Shown here: positions 38,020 through 48,589 of the stretch, piece after piece | Layout of the letters: each line of letters opens with the position of its first letter | Numbering within the stretch: the first letter of the stretch is position 1 | Assembly: GCF_001189235.2 (NCBI RefSeq) | Contig: NZ_LFIP02000004.1 | Span: forward strand, 558,001-622,000 | DNA from: Bradyrhizobium embrapense | Lineage (GTDB): Bacteria > Pseudomonadota > Alphaproteobacteria > Rhizobiales > Xanthobacteraceae | DNA length: 64,000 nt | Reading direction: 5' to 3' | Made by a program: the position numbers and the translations under genes | The notes under the pieces: model-generated | Told to the model about the DNA's origin: nothing | Databases searched by the model: none | What the model saw: only the letters and a program-made list of their open reading frames with translations

Positions 38020-39243
38020 ATGAAACGGGTTGTTCTATTTTTCGCCGGCGTGGCTGCCGGTATTGCACTGATCATTCTGGCGGCCGGATGGATCGGCTGG
38101 CCGGTCAAGTTCCCCTCCACGACGCAAGAGACCGCGGTCACCGCCGTACCGAAGGCTGAGGCCACGCACGAGGCCCCCGGGCATATCGAGCTCAGCGAGG
38201 ACCAGATTCGTGAAGCCGGCATCACGCTCGCACCGGCCAGTGGCGGCATGCTGAAACGGCATTTCCTCGCGCCGGGATCGCTGATCCCCGACGCCGACCA
38301 CATCGGCCGCGTCTCGGTGCGCGTGCTCGCGACGGTCACCGAACTGCGCAAGCGTCTCGGCGACGTGGTCGAGAAAGGCGAGATCGTCGCTGCAATCGAA
38401 AGCCGCGAGGTGGCCGACGCCAAGAGCGAATACCTCGCCGCGCGGCTCACCAACGACCTGCAGCAGACGCTCTACGCCAGGCAGAAGACGCTGGTCGAGA
38501 CCCGCATCGTCTCGGAGAACGAGTTCCTGCGCACGCGGCTGACTGCGAACGACGCCCAGATCAAGCTCGACGGCGCGCGGCAAAAGCTGTTTGCGCTCGG
38601 CCTTTCGGAGAGCGAGATCGCCGATCTGCCCAACCAGCCGCCGGAAAGCCTGCGGACGCAATTTTTGCGCGCGCCGATCAGCGGCCGGGTGTCCGAACGA
38701 CGTGTCGATCTCGGCGGGCTGATCGGGCGCGAGGGCCAGGAAAGCGAGCTCTACGTTATCGTCAACCTCGACGACATCTGGGTCGATCTGGCGGTTTCGC
38801 CCGAAGACATCGGCGCGGTCCGCGAAGGCGTTTCGGTCAAGATACGCGCCATCGGCACCGAGAATGAAGCGAGTGCCGGCGTGATTTTCGTCAGCCCCCT
38901 GCTCGACCGCGAGACGCGCAACGCACGCGTGATCGCGACCATGCCCAACAAGGATCACCGCTGGAAACCGGGCACCTTCGTAACCGCGGAGGTCCCGCTG
39001 TCAGGCGCGCCATCGACCGTGATGATCTCGAAGAAAGCCATTCAAACCATCAAGGGGACGCCGACCGTATTCGTGCGCGATCCCGACGGCTTCGAGGCGC
39101 GGTCCGTGCGAACCGGCCGCGAGGACGATGACGACATCGAAATCCTGTCAGGTCTTGCCGCCGGTGAGACCATTGCGGTGCAAAACACCTTCACATTGAA
39201 GGCTGAAGTCGGGAAGGACGAGGCGGAGCACGACCATGATTGA
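38020..39243 (+). CDS. czcB: CzcB-type periplasmic adaptor of an RND heavy-metal efflux pump
   Basis: 407 residues. N-terminal anchor helix, then GHIELSEDQIREAGI typical of CzcB-like adaptors, hairpin and barrel domains (VLATVTELRKRLGDVV; APISGRVSERRVDLGG), and a short acidic-His tail. ATG 38020 follows GGAGAGG. Overlaps the pump gene by eight bases. It couples the inner-membrane pump to an outer-membrane channel not encoded here. Confidence 0.85.
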   Translation: MKRVVLFFAGVAAGIALIILAAGWIGWPVKFPSTTQETAVTAVPKAEATHEAPGHIELSEDQIREAGITLAPASGGMLKRHFLAPGSLIPDADHIGRVSVRVLATVTELRKRLGDVVEKGEIVAAIESREVADAKSEYLAARLTNDLQQTLYARQKTLVETRIVSENEFLRTRLTANDAQIKLDGARQKLFALGLSESEIADLPNQPPESLRTQFLRAPISGRVSERRVDLGGLIGREGQESELYVIVNLDDIWVDLAVSPEDIGAVREGVSVKIRAIGTENEASAGVIFVSPLLDRETRNARVIATMPNKDHRWKPGTFVTAEVPLSGAPSTVMISKKAIQTIKGTPTVFVRDPDGFEARSVRTGREDDDDIEILSGLAAGETIAVQNTFTLKAEVGKDEAEHDHD

Positions 39244-42200
39244 GCGCATCATCGGTCTTGCGATCCAGCGGCGCTGGGTCGTCGTCGCCCTGGCGGCGGT
39301 CCTGATGTTCCTCGGCGGCCTCGCGTTGACCAGGCTGCCGATCGACGCGGTGCCCGACATCACCAACAAGCAGGTCCAGATCAACACCGTGGCCCCGGCG
39401 CTTTCGCCAGCAGAAATCGAGAAGCAGATCACCTTCCCGATCGAGACGGCGCTGGCGGGCGCGCCGGGGCTGGAGAGCACACGGTCGCTCTCCCGCAACG
39501 GCTTCTCGCAGATCACGGCGGTATTCAGCGAAGCCACCGATATCTATTTCGCCCGGCAGCAGGTCGGCGAGCGTCTGACCGAGGTTCGCGCGCGGCTGCC
39601 CCAGGGTATCGAGCCGCGAATTGGCCCGACCTCGACCGGCCTTGGCGAAATCTACATGTGGACCGTGCACTACTCAGGCCAGAAGGTGCAGACCGACGGT
39701 GCGCCCGGCCTGCAGAGCGACGGCCGCTTCCTGACGGCGGACGGCCAGGCGCTGCAAAGCGAGGTCGAAAAGGACGCCTATCTGCGCACGGTACAGGACT
39801 GGATCATCAAGCCGCAGATCAAGATGGTGCCTGGCGTCGCCGGCGTCGATTCGATCGGCGGCTATCTCAAGCAGTACCAGGTCCATCCCGATGCGGCGAA
39901 GCTGATCGCGCTCGGGCTGACCTTCGCCGACGTTGCCAAGGCGATCGAGACCAACAATGTCAGCCGCGGAGCGCGCTATATCGAGCGCAACGGCGAAGGA
40001 TTCGTGGTGCGGTCCGGCGGCCGCCTCGAGAATATCGAGGACCTCGGCGGCGTCGTCGTCACCACCCGGGGCGGCGTTCCGGTCCGGATCCGCGACCTCG
40101 CGACGCTTTCGATTGGCGGCGAGACCCGCACCGGCAGCGCCAGCGAGAACGGCCGCGAGGTCGTGGTCGGCACCGCGTTGATGCTGATCGGCGCCAACAG
40201 CCGCACGGTGTCGGCCGCGGTCGACGCCAAGCTGCGCGCGATCACGCCGTCCTTGCCGGCGGGCGTCGCGGTCGAGACCATGCTCGACCGCACCCAGCTG
40301 GTCGATGCGACGATCGGAACCGTGGCGCGCAATCTGAGCGAAGGCGCGCTGCTGGTGATCGCGGTGCTGTTCGTGCTGCTCGGCAATTTTCGCGCCGCGT
40401 TGATCACGGCACTGGTGATCCCGATCGCCATGCTGATGACGGCGATCGGCATGTGGCAGGGGCGCATCAGCGCCAATCTGATGAGCCTCGGCGCACTGGA
40501 TTTCGGCCTGATCGTCGATGGTGCCGTCATCATCACCGAGAACAGCCTGCGTCACCTCGCCGAGAAGCAGCACGCGCTCGGCCGCGTGCTGACGCGCGAC
40601 GAACGGCTGGCGACGGTGCAGGCGTCCGCTGTGGAAATGGTGCAGCCGAGCCTTTACGGCCAGGCCATCATTCTCCTGGTCTATGTTCCGCTGCTGACCT
40701 TCACCGGCGTCGAAGGCAAGATGTTCGAGCCGATGGCGCTGACCGTGATCCTGGCGCTCGCCGCCGCCTTCGTACTGTCGCTGACGCTGGTACCCGCGCT
40801 GATCGTGATCGGCATCACCGGCCGCGTGCAGGAGAAGGAAAACTGGCTCGTTGCCGCATTGAAGCGCTGGTACAGCCCGCTTCTGCGGCGCGCGGTTGCG
40901 ACGCCGCTGCCCGTCATCGCCGTGGCGGTCCTGTTGTTCGCGACCGCCCTGTTCGGGTTCTTCCGCCTCGGCCAGGAATTCATCCCCTCGCTCGACGAGA
41001 AGAACATCGCCATGCACGCGCTCAGGATTCCGAGCACGGCGCTGTCGCAGTCGCAGGCGATGCAGCTCTCGGTCGAGAAGGCCGTCAGCCGCTTCCCGCA
41101 GGTGTCGTTCGTCTTCTCCAAGACCGGCACCGCGGAGGTGGCGAGCGACCCGATGCCGCCGAACGCGTCCGACACCTTCATCATCCTGAAGCCGCGGGCG
41201 CAGTGGCCGGATCCATCGCTGACCAAGGAGCAGTTGATCGAGGAGATCTCGAAGGCGGTCGGCCGGCTGCCCGGCAACGTCTATGAATTCACCCAGCCGA
41301 TCCAGATGCGCTTCAACGAACTTCTCGCAGGCGTTCGCGGCGACATCGCGGTCAAGGTGTTCGGTGACGAGTTCGAGCCGATGCAGAAGGCCGCCAACCA
41401 GATCGCCGCCGCGCTGCGCGGCGTGCGCGGCGCGACCGACGTCAAGGTCGAGCAGGCCGGTGGCCTGCCCGTGCTGGAGATCAAGGTCGACAAGGCGGCG
41501 ATCGCCCGGCGTGGCCTGAGCGTCTCCGAGGTCCAGGACGTGATCGGCGCCGCGGTCGGCGGCCAGGATGCCGGCGTGGTCTACGAGGGTGATCGCAGCT
41601 TCGACATCGTGGTGCGGTTGCCGGAGAGCGTGCGCTCCGACCTCGAGGCGTTGAGCAATTTGCCGGTCGCCTTGCCGAAGGCAACGCCGAGTTCGCCGGT
41701 GCAGAGCCTGCCGCTCAACCGCGTTGCGCAGTTCTCCTTCGCCGATGGACCGAACCAGATCAGCCGCGAGAACGGCAAGCGCCGCATCGTGGTGACCGCC
41801 AATGTCCGCGGCCGCGATCTTGGCTCGGTGGTCGAAGAAGCTCAAGCAAAGGTCGCGCAATCGGTGAAGCTGCCGCCCGGCTACTGGATGACCTGGGGCG
41901 GCCAGTCGGAACATCTCGCCGCGGCGCGCCAGCGCCTTGTCGTCGTGGTACCTGCCTGTTTTGCGATGATCTTCCTGTTGCTGCTGGCGGCGATGGGCTC
42001 GGCGCGCGATGCGCTGCTGGTATTCAGCGCGGTGCCGCTGGCGCTCACCGGCGGCATCGCGGCGCTGTGGCTGCGCGGCATGCCGTTCTCGATTTCGGCC
42101 GCGGTCGGCTTCATCGCGCTGTCGGGCGTTGCGGTGCTGAACGGGCTCGTGATGCTGAGTTTCGTCCGGCAATTGCGCGAGCGCGGCGTGCCGATGCGGG

Positions 42201-42460
42201 AGGCCATCGAGCAAGGCGCCCTCACCCGCTTCCGGCCCGTGGTGATGACCGCGCTGGTCGCCTCGCTCGGTTTTGTGCCGATGGCCTTCGCCACCGGTAC
42301 CGGCGCCGAGGTGCAGAAGCCGCTCGCCACCGTCGTGATCGGCGGACTGATCAGCGCGACCCTGCTCACGCTTGCCGTCCTGCCCGCGCTCTATGCACGG
42401 TACGGGTATGCCGGCAGCGCTGCGCGCAATGAGAGAACCGCGATTCAGCCGGCGGAATGA
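39236..42460 (+). CDS. czcA: CzcA-type heavy-metal RND efflux pump
   Basis: 1074 residues, twelve membrane helices and two large periplasmic loops. TM4 holds the heavy-metal RND signature (DFGLIVDGAVIITEN), with the two aspartates used for proton relay in the CzcA/CusA group. N terminus MIERIIGLAIQRRWVVVALA. It expels divalent or monovalent cations from periplasm or cytoplasm; the exact metal cannot be read from sequence. No outer-membrane CzcC gene follows. Confidence 0.92.
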   Translation: MIERIIGLAIQRRWVVVALAAVLMFLGGLALTRLPIDAVPDITNKQVQINTVAPALSPAEIEKQITFPIETALAGAPGLESTRSLSRNGFSQITAVFSEATDIYFARQQVGERLTEVRARLPQGIEPRIGPTSTGLGEIYMWTVHYSGQKVQTDGAPGLQSDGRFLTADGQALQSEVEKDAYLRTVQDWIIKPQIKMVPGVAGVDSIGGYLKQYQVHPDAAKLIALGLTFADVAKAIETNNVSRGARYIERNGEGFVVRSGGRLENIEDLGGVVVTTRGGVPVRIRDLATLSIGGETRTGSASENGREVVVGTALMLIGANSRTVSAAVDAKLRAITPSLPAGVAVETMLDRTQLVDATIGTVARNLSEGALLVIAVLFVLLGNFRAALITALVIPIAMLMTAIGMWQGRISANLMSLGALDFGLIVDGAVIITENSLRHLAEKQHALGRVLTRDERLATVQASAVEMVQPSLYGQAIILLVYVPLLTFTGVEGKMFEPMALTVILALAAAFVLSLTLVPALIVIGITGRVQEKENWLVAALKRWYSPLLRRAVATPLPVIAVAVLLFATALFGFFRLGQEFIPSLDEKNIAMHALRIPSTALSQSQAMQLSVEKAVSRFPQVSFVFSKTGTAEVASDPMPPNASDTFIILKPRAQWPDPSLTKEQLIEEISKAVGRLPGNVYEFTQPIQMRFNELLAGVRGDIAVKVFGDEFEPMQKAANQIAAALRGVRGATDVKVEQAGGLPVLEIKVDKAAIARRGLSVSEVQDVIGAAVGGQDAGVVYEGDRSFDIVVRLPESVRSDLEALSNLPVALPKATPSSPVQSLPLNRVAQFSFADGPNQISRENGKRRIVVTANVRGRDLGSVVEEAQAKVAQSVKLPPGYWMTWGGQSEHLAAARQRLVVVVPACFAMIFLLLLAAMGSARDALLVFSAVPLALTGGIAALWLRGMPFSISAAVGFIALSGVAVLNGLVMLSFVRQLRERGVPMREAIEQGALTRFRPVVMTALVASLGFVPMAFATGTGAEVQKPLATVVIGGLISATLLTLAVLPALYARYGYAGSAARNERTAIQPAE

Positions 42461-42519
42461 CGCTGTGTTGACCCGCAAGTCCGCAGGATAAATCAGGCAG
42501 TTGCCGCGCCGAACAGGCG

Positions 42520-42537
42520 CTGTAACATTTCTGTCAT
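42520..42537 (+). promoter_or_regulatory. PHO box
   Basis: CTGTAAC-ATTT-CTGTCAT: two 7-base repeats, 11 bases apart, one base away from the rhizobial consensus CTGTCAT-N4-CTGTCAT. It sits 63 bases before the phosphatase start, so PhoB under phosphate limitation probably activates that gene. Confidence 0.75.
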
Positions 42538-42599
42538 ATGACAAAACTAAACGAAGACGGCGGCGGGCTGCCGCGGGGCGTCATCAGGGGGATAACAAA

Positions 42600-44441
42600 A
42601 TGCGCCGTGCCATTACATTGCTGTCCGCGAGCATTATCGCGCTTTCCGCCGGTGCCGCTTCCGCGCAAAATGCAAAACCACGTAACCTGATCCTGTTCGT
42701 TCCGGACGGCCTGCGCGGCGGCATCGTGACGCCGCAGACGGCGCCCGCGATGGCCGAGATCCGCGACAAGGGCGTCCATTTCAAGAATTCGCACTCGCTG
42801 TTCCCGACGTTCACGATGGCGAACAGCTCGGCGCTGTCTACCGGCCATTATCTCGGCGACACCGGCACGTTCTCCAACACGATCTTCACCGGCTACACCT
42901 CAGTGCCCGCCGGCGACACCGTGGTGCCCTTCATCGAAAACGACGCCGTGCTCGCCGACATCGACGATCACTTCAATGGCGACTACCTCAATGAGGAGAC
43001 GCTGCTCAAGATGGCGCGCGGCCAGGGTTTCAGCACCGCAGCCATCGGCAAGGTTGGCCCGACCCTGCTGTTCGACCACACCGATCGCGGCAAGAACACG
43101 ATCGTGGTCGACGATTCCACCGGCGGCAAGACCGGCGTGCCGCTCTCCGACGAGATGAAGGACGCGCTGACCAAGGCCGGCCTGCCGCTCGCCACGCCGA
43201 GCCGCGGCGACAATGCCAAGGCGGGCGACGCCAAGACACCCGGCACCACCGTCGCCAACGTCGCGCAGCAGGCCTACATGGCCGACGTCGCGACCAAGGT
43301 CGTGCTGCCGATGTTCAAGGCGCGCAACAAGCCGTTCGTGCTGGTGTTCTGGTCGCGCGATCCGGACGGCAGCCAGCACAACACCGGCGACAGCCTCAAC
43401 ACCATCACCCCCGGCATCAACGGCCCGACCTCGATGGCCGGCATCAAGAATGCCGACAACAACCTCGCCCAGCTCCGCAAGGCGCTCGACGAGCTCGGGC
43501 TCTCGGCCAACACCAACATCATGGTCTCCTCCGACCACGGCTTCTCGACCATCTCGAAGGAGAGCAAGACCAGCCCCTCGGCCAAGATCGCCTATGACGA
43601 CACGCCGAAGGATTTCCTGCCGATGGGCTTCCTGGCGATCGATCTCGCCAAGGCGCTGAACCTGCCGCTGTTCGACCCCAACGACAAGAACGCCAAGGTC
43701 GCCGACAACGCCCACCCGAAGGCCGGCAACGGCGTGCTCGGCCAGGACCCGACCAAGCCCGACGTCGTGATCGCCACCAATGGCGGCTCGGACCTGATCT
43801 ACCTGCCGAACCGCGACAAGAAGCTCGCCGACCGCGTCATCAAGGCGCTGCTGGCGCAGGACTATGTCAGCGGCCTGTTCGTCGACGACAAGCTCGGCAC
43901 CTTCCCCGGCACGCTGCCGATGTCGAACCTCAATCTGAAGGGCAAGGCGGTGACGCCGAATCCGTCGATCGTGGTCAACTTCCGCTCCTGGTCGAGCGGC
44001 TGCGAAATCCCGACCAACTGCTCGGTGCAGATCGCCGACACCGTGCTGCGCCAGGGCCAGGGCATGCATGGCAGCTTCAGCCGCGGCGACACCTACAACT
44101 TCACCGCGGCGATCGGCCCCGACTTCAAGGCCGGCTACGTCGATCCGCTGCCGGTCAGCAACGCCGATGTCGGCATGACCGCGGCGCAATTGCTCGGCCT
44201 CCGCGCGCCGAACAACGGCGGCTTGATCGGCCGGGTGATGTCGGAGGCGCTGCCGAACGGCATCGTGCCGAAGATGGCCGAGGGCACCATCATGTCGAAG
44301 AAGCCTTCGGCCAACGGGCTGCGCACCGTGCTGAAATTTCAGCGCGTGCTCTCGACCCGCTACTTCGACGTCGCCGGGTTTCCGGGGCGGACGCTCGGGC
44401 TCGAGGAGAGCGACGGCAAACAGAAAACGGCGGGGAAATGA
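42600..44441 (+). CDS. secreted alkaline-phosphatase-family hydrolase
   Basis: 613 residues with a signal peptide (to about SAGAASAQ). Alkaline-phosphatase/phosphodiesterase-like core: LILFVPDGLRGG metal site, HSLFPTFTMANSSAL with a likely Thr/Ser nucleophile, FVLVFWSRDPDGSQHNTGDS and VSSDHGFSTI. It probably frees phosphate from phosphoesters outside the inner membrane. The PHO box upstream agrees with that. ATG 42600 has GGGGGAT at eight bases. Confidence 0.82.
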   Translation: MRRAITLLSASIIALSAGAASAQNAKPRNLILFVPDGLRGGIVTPQTAPAMAEIRDKGVHFKNSHSLFPTFTMANSSALSTGHYLGDTGTFSNTIFTGYTSVPAGDTVVPFIENDAVLADIDDHFNGDYLNEETLLKMARGQGFSTAAIGKVGPTLLFDHTDRGKNTIVVDDSTGGKTGVPLSDEMKDALTKAGLPLATPSRGDNAKAGDAKTPGTTVANVAQQAYMADVATKVVLPMFKARNKPFVLVFWSRDPDGSQHNTGDSLNTITPGINGPTSMAGIKNADNNLAQLRKALDELGLSANTNIMVSSDHGFSTISKESKTSPSAKIAYDDTPKDFLPMGFLAIDLAKALNLPLFDPNDKNAKVADNAHPKAGNGVLGQDPTKPDVVIATNGGSDLIYLPNRDKKLADRVIKALLAQDYVSGLFVDDKLGTFPGTLPMSNLNLKGKAVTPNPSIVVNFRSWSSGCEIPTNCSVQIADTVLRQGQGMHGSFSRGDTYNFTAAIGPDFKAGYVDPLPVSNADVGMTAAQLLGLRAPNNGGLIGRVMSEALPNGIVPKMAEGTIMSKKPSANGLRTVLKFQRVLSTRYFDVAGFPGRTLGLEESDGKQKTAGK

Positions 44442-44449
44442 TCCCCGCC
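44429..44449 (+). terminator. hairpin over the phosphatase stop codon
   Basis: GGCGGGGA-AATGA-TCCCCGCC, 8-base perfect stem around the stop codon (TGA 44439-44441). No T-tract follows directly, so it may terminate weakly or protect the mRNA end. Confidence 0.45.
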
Positions 44450-44471
44450 GCTCTCGCTTGAAGTCGTTGGT

Positions 44472-44497
44472 CCGGGATGATGCAGGCATCATCCCGG
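44472..44497. repeat. 26-base perfect palindrome between convergent genes
   Basis: CCGGGATGATGC-AG-GCATCATCCCGG with 12-base arms, in the 60-base gap between two convergent genes. Could be a bidirectional terminator stem or a copy of a dispersed palindromic element. A second partial copy of CATCATCCCG follows at about 44504-44514. Confidence 0.5.
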
Positions 44498-44501
44498 ATG
44501 A

Positions 44502-45083
44502 TCACATCATCCCGATGTCGAACACGTTGGGCAGTTGCGCCGCGAGCGGCAGCGCGGTCGCGCCGACCAGCGTCGCCACCATCCCAGCAAGCGCACGGCC
44601 GGTGCGGCGCTGACCGCGCATCCGGCCCGCGATCCATTCCAGAACCTTGGTGTCCATTTTGGTGCCCTGCGTCGGCGCCCAGCGATCGATCGCGGTATCC
44701 GGCGACAGCGCCACCGTGCGCGGCGGTACCGGCAGGCCGGACTCGGACGCAGCGTGATGGGCGATGGCCTTGGCGAGCAGGTCGTCGAACCGGCCGCCAT
44801 CGCTGCGCTCGGCAGCGGCCTCAGCGATCGCGAACAGCGCCTCGATCTCGGCCCGGCTGACCGGCTGATGTTCGACCGCGGCCGCCGTCAGGATGCGCGC
44901 GCACCAGGCAGCGTCATCGGCATCGAGCGACCGGGAGAAATGGATGCGGCCCTTGGTGGTCGGGCCTTCGCCGGTGATCACCCCGTCGCGCACGATGGTC
45001 AGCGCATGGGCGGCGGTCTTGCGGCAGGACGGATGCAACGCACCGCTGAGAGCCTCAGCGGTCTTGGTACTTGGGGTAGACAT
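44502..45083 (-). CDS. conserved hypothetical protein with C-terminal hydrophobic end
   Basis: 193 residues from ATG 45081-45083. Helical, Ala-rich; N-terminal half with CRKTAAHALTIVRDGV and HFSRSLDADDAAWCARIL, C-terminal region MVATLVGATALPLAAQ. Reminiscent in part of DUF2336-like helical proteins but not close. Function unknown. Confidence 0.6.
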   Translation of the reverse strand: MSTPSTKTAEALSGALHPSCRKTAAHALTIVRDGVITGEGPTTKGRIHFSRSLDADDAAWCARILTAAAVEHQPVSRAEIEALFAIAEAAAERSDGGRFDDLLAKAIAHHAASESGLPVPPRTVALSPDTAIDRWAPTQGTKMDTKVLEWIAGRMRGQRRTGRALAGMVATLVGATALPLAAQLPNVFDIGMM

Positions 45084-45471
45084 TGTGGGAGCTTTCAATT
45101 CCTATCTCAGGCCAGCTTTTCCATGCGGGCGTAAACGAGTGGTTAATGATTCGGAACTTGGATTCCGAGATCTTTATATGGTTGCTATTGGGTCGCTTTA
45201 AACGCCGTCAGGGTTCAGTCCTATAGCAGCCCGGGCCCGCGTGATGACGGCGATAAGCGGCTTTATCTAGGCATTTCCGAGCTTTTGTGCCGCATCTGAT
45301 ATTTCGTCGTAGAGGTCAGGATCAAAACAAGTTGCTTGGAATTCCACCCTCAAGGAGAAATGTTTCATCTTCTTTCAGAAGCCGTTCACTTAAGCCGTGT
45401 CGCGTCCTATACTGGAACCGACGACCTCAAACACAATTTTAACAGCAACATCAAAGCGATGAGGTAAAATC
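45084..45471. other. intergenic region before the peroxiredoxin
   Basis: 388 bases with no convincing gene. Comparatively AT-rich in the first half. A small hairpin TCGGAA-CTTGGA-TTCCGA lies at about 45150-45167. The peroxiredoxin promoter must be within it, but no clear boxes are readable. AGGTAAAATC before ATG 45472 is a fair ribosome site. Confidence 0.5.
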
Positions 45472-46131
<660 letters not shown>

Positions 46132-46152
46132 CGGCTGGTAAGCAGCATCCGG

Positions 46153-47616
46153 GTGGCCCGCGCACAGCCTGTCATCGTCTGGTTCCGCGACGATCTGCGG
46201 CTGTCGGATCACCCGGCCCTGCATGAAGCGGCCAGCCGCGGCGTGCCCGTGGTTGGTCTCTATGTCCGCGACGAAGAAAGCCGCGCTTTGATGCCGCCGG
46301 CGGTGCGCCGCCTCGGGGGAGCGACGCGATGGTGGCTGGCGCAGTCGCTGCGCGCGCTTCGCAAGAGCCTTGAGGCGATCGGCGGAACGCTGGTGCTGCG
46401 CACCGGACCGGCCGCGTCCGTGATCGCCACGCTGGCCCGCGAGACCGATGCGCGCGCGGTGCTCTGGAACGACGTCGCGCAGGCGCCGCATCAAGCCGTT
46501 GGCAGAGATGTCGAAGCTGCGCTCGCAACTGACGGCATCGACTCGCAAATTTTTGCCGGCGACCTGCTCGTCGACCCCAAGGTCATCCGCAACAAGGACA
46601 ACCGGGCCTTGCGCGTGTTCACACCGTTCTGGCGGCGCGTGCAGGGCCTCGGCGATCCGCCAGAGCCGCTGCCGCCACCGAGGAAGCTCAAATCGATCAG
46701 CGGCGTCGTGAGCGAGGCCCTCGACGACTGGGGCCTCGAGCCAACCCGCCCCGATTGGGCCGGCGGCCTGCGCGAAAGCTGGACCCCCGGCGAAGCCGCC
46801 GCCCAGGCGCAGCTGAAGGCGTTCCTCGACGACAGCATCAGCGGCTACGCCGGCAACCGCGACCGGCCCGACCGCGACGGCACCTCGCGGCTCTCGCCGC
46901 ATCTGCGCTTCGGCGAGATCAGCCCGCGCCAGGTCTGGCATGCCGCCCGCTTCGTCGCCGCCGAGCATCCGCGCCTTGCCGGCGATATAGACAAGTTCCT
47001 CAGCGAGCTTGGCTGGCGCGAGTTCTGCCGTCACCTGCTGTTCGATGCGCCTGATATGGCGGATCGGAATTTGCAGGAGCAGTTCGACGCCTTTCCGTGG
47101 AAACGCGACGCCCATGCGCTGAAGGCGTGGCAGCGCGGCCTGACGGGTTATCCTATCGTGGACGCCGGGATGCGCGAGCTCTGGCACACCGGCGTGATGC
47201 ACAACCGGGTGCGGATGGTGGTCGCCTCGTTCCTGGTGAAGCACCTTCTGATCGACTGGCGCGCCGGCGAAGCATGGTTCTGGGACACGTTGGTCGACGC
47301 CGATGCCGGCTCCAACCCCGCGAACTGGCAATGGGTCGCCGGCTCCGGCGCAGATGCCGCGCCCTATTTCCGCGTCTTCAATCCGATTCTGCAGGGCGAG
47401 AAGTTCGATCCAGACGGCGCCTATGTCAGGCGCTGGGTGCCGGAGCTCGCACAGCTCCCCAACGACCTGATCCATCAACCGTGGACAGCGACGCCGATCG
47501 AGCTGGCGAGCGCCGGCATTGAGCTCGGCAAGACCTATCCGCCGCCGATCGTCGATCACAAACGAGGTCGCGAACGGGCGCTCGCCGCCTACGCCACGAT
47601 CCGCGGCAAGGATTAG
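46153..47616 (+). CDS. phrB: deoxyribodipyrimidine photolyase (CPD class I)
   Basis: 487 residues. N-terminal antenna-binding Rossmann domain (VIVWFRDDLRLSDHPALHEA) and FAD domain with TSRLSPHLRFGEISPRQVW, WREFCRHLL and NRVRMVVASFLVKHLLIDWR. The start is GTG 46153-46155. Light-driven repair of cyclobutane dimers. Its stop overlaps the convergent EamA gene by four bases. Confidence 0.92.
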   Translation: MARAQPVIVWFRDDLRLSDHPALHEAASRGVPVVGLYVRDEESRALMPPAVRRLGGATRWWLAQSLRALRKSLEAIGGTLVLRTGPAASVIATLARETDARAVLWNDVAQAPHQAVGRDVEAALATDGIDSQIFAGDLLVDPKVIRNKDNRALRVFTPFWRRVQGLGDPPEPLPPPRKLKSISGVVSEALDDWGLEPTRPDWAGGLRESWTPGEAAAQAQLKAFLDDSISGYAGNRDRPDRDGTSRLSPHLRFGEISPRQVWHAARFVAAEHPRLAGDIDKFLSELGWREFCRHLLFDAPDMADRNLQEQFDAFPWKRDAHALKAWQRGLTGYPIVDAGMRELWHTGVMHNRVRMVVASFLVKHLLIDWRAGEAWFWDTLVDADAGSNPANWQWVAGSGADAAPYFRVFNPILQGEKFDPDGAYVRRWVPELAQLPNDLIHQPWTATPIELASAGIELGKTYPPPIVDHKRGRERALAAYATIRGKD

Positions 47617-48485
47617 GCGCGGCGGTTGACCACCAGCACCGCGGCGGCGCAGGCGCCCATGCCGGCCATGGCGACGTAATCCAGCCGCTCGCCGAACAGC
47701 ACATAGGCCATCAGCGCGGTCACCGCCGGCACCAGATAGAACAGGCTCGCGACCGAGGTCGCGGCATGGTGACGGATCAGCCAGTACAGCAGCCCGATCG
47801 AGCCGATCGACAGCGCAAACACCAGCCAGGCGATCGCCAGCACAAACTCGCTGGTCCAATGCACGATGTTGGTCTCGAACAGCCGGGCGCCGATGCCGAA
47901 GAAGATCGTCACCACGACGTACTGCACGAGATTGCCGGCGCGCCAGTCAATCTGATTGCAGTAGCGGCGCTGGTACAGCGTCCCTAGCGTGATGCTGATC
48001 AGCGAGACGCCGGAGGCAAGCCAGCCCCACCCTGCATCGCCCGTCATCGGCCGGTTGTGCAGGATCAGCACGACGCCGGCGAGGCCGAGCACGAGCCCGC
48101 CCCATTGCAGTGGCGTGACGCGCTCGCCGAGCCAGCGGTTGGCGATGGTCGAGGTCAGGATCGGCTGCAGGCCCGGGATCAACGCCGACAGGCCTGCCGG
48201 AATCGAATGCGCGATCGCAATCGCGGTGCCGCCGAGATAGAAGCCGTGCACCAGGATGCCGGCGACCGCACTGTGGAAAACGCCTGTCCGGTCCGGCCAT
48301 TTCGGCCGAGCGACCGCAGCGATGATCGCCATCACCACCACCACGAACGCCATCCGGATCGCCAGATAGGTCAGCGGCTCCGCATTGTTGATGACGTATT
48401 TGGTGCCGATGAATCCCGTGCTCCACAGCACGACAAAAATCGCCGGCGCCAGGCGAGCGGCAGTTTCCTCTAAGCTCTTGTTCAT
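47613..48485 (-). CDS. EamA-family (DMT) transporter
   Basis: 290 residues with ten predicted helices and two EamA repeats: ILWSTGF-like start (FVVLWSTGFIGTKYVIN), ALIPGLQPILTSTIANRWLGE in repeat 1 and FYLVPAVTALMAYVLFGE in repeat 2. Probably an exporter of amino acids or other small metabolites; substrate not readable. Confidence 0.85.
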   Translation of the reverse strand: MNKSLEETAARLAPAIFVVLWSTGFIGTKYVINNAEPLTYLAIRMAFVVVVMAIIAAVARPKWPDRTGVFHSAVAGILVHGFYLGGTAIAIAHSIPAGLSALIPGLQPILTSTIANRWLGERVTPLQWGGLVLGLAGVVLILHNRPMTGDAGWGWLASGVSLISITLGTLYQRRYCNQIDWRAGNLVQYVVVTIFFGIGARLFETNIVHWTSEFVLAIAWLVFALSIGSIGLLYWLIRHHAATSVASLFYLVPAVTALMAYVLFGERLDYVAMAGMGACAAAVLVVNRRA

Positions 48486-48589
48486 TGCAGGCCGTCATTG
48501 CCTGAAGATGAGGCAACCGGCAATCGCGAATTTTTGCGGAGGACGGCGGGCGAGCCGGCCGCTGCAAGCAGGTGGCGGCCTCGCCCAGA

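Noticed and set aside
39674..42544. 956-residue open frame antisense to czcA
   Set aside because: Low-complexity His/Arg/Asp composition typical of the antisense of GC-rich genes; the plus strand encodes a clear RND pump.
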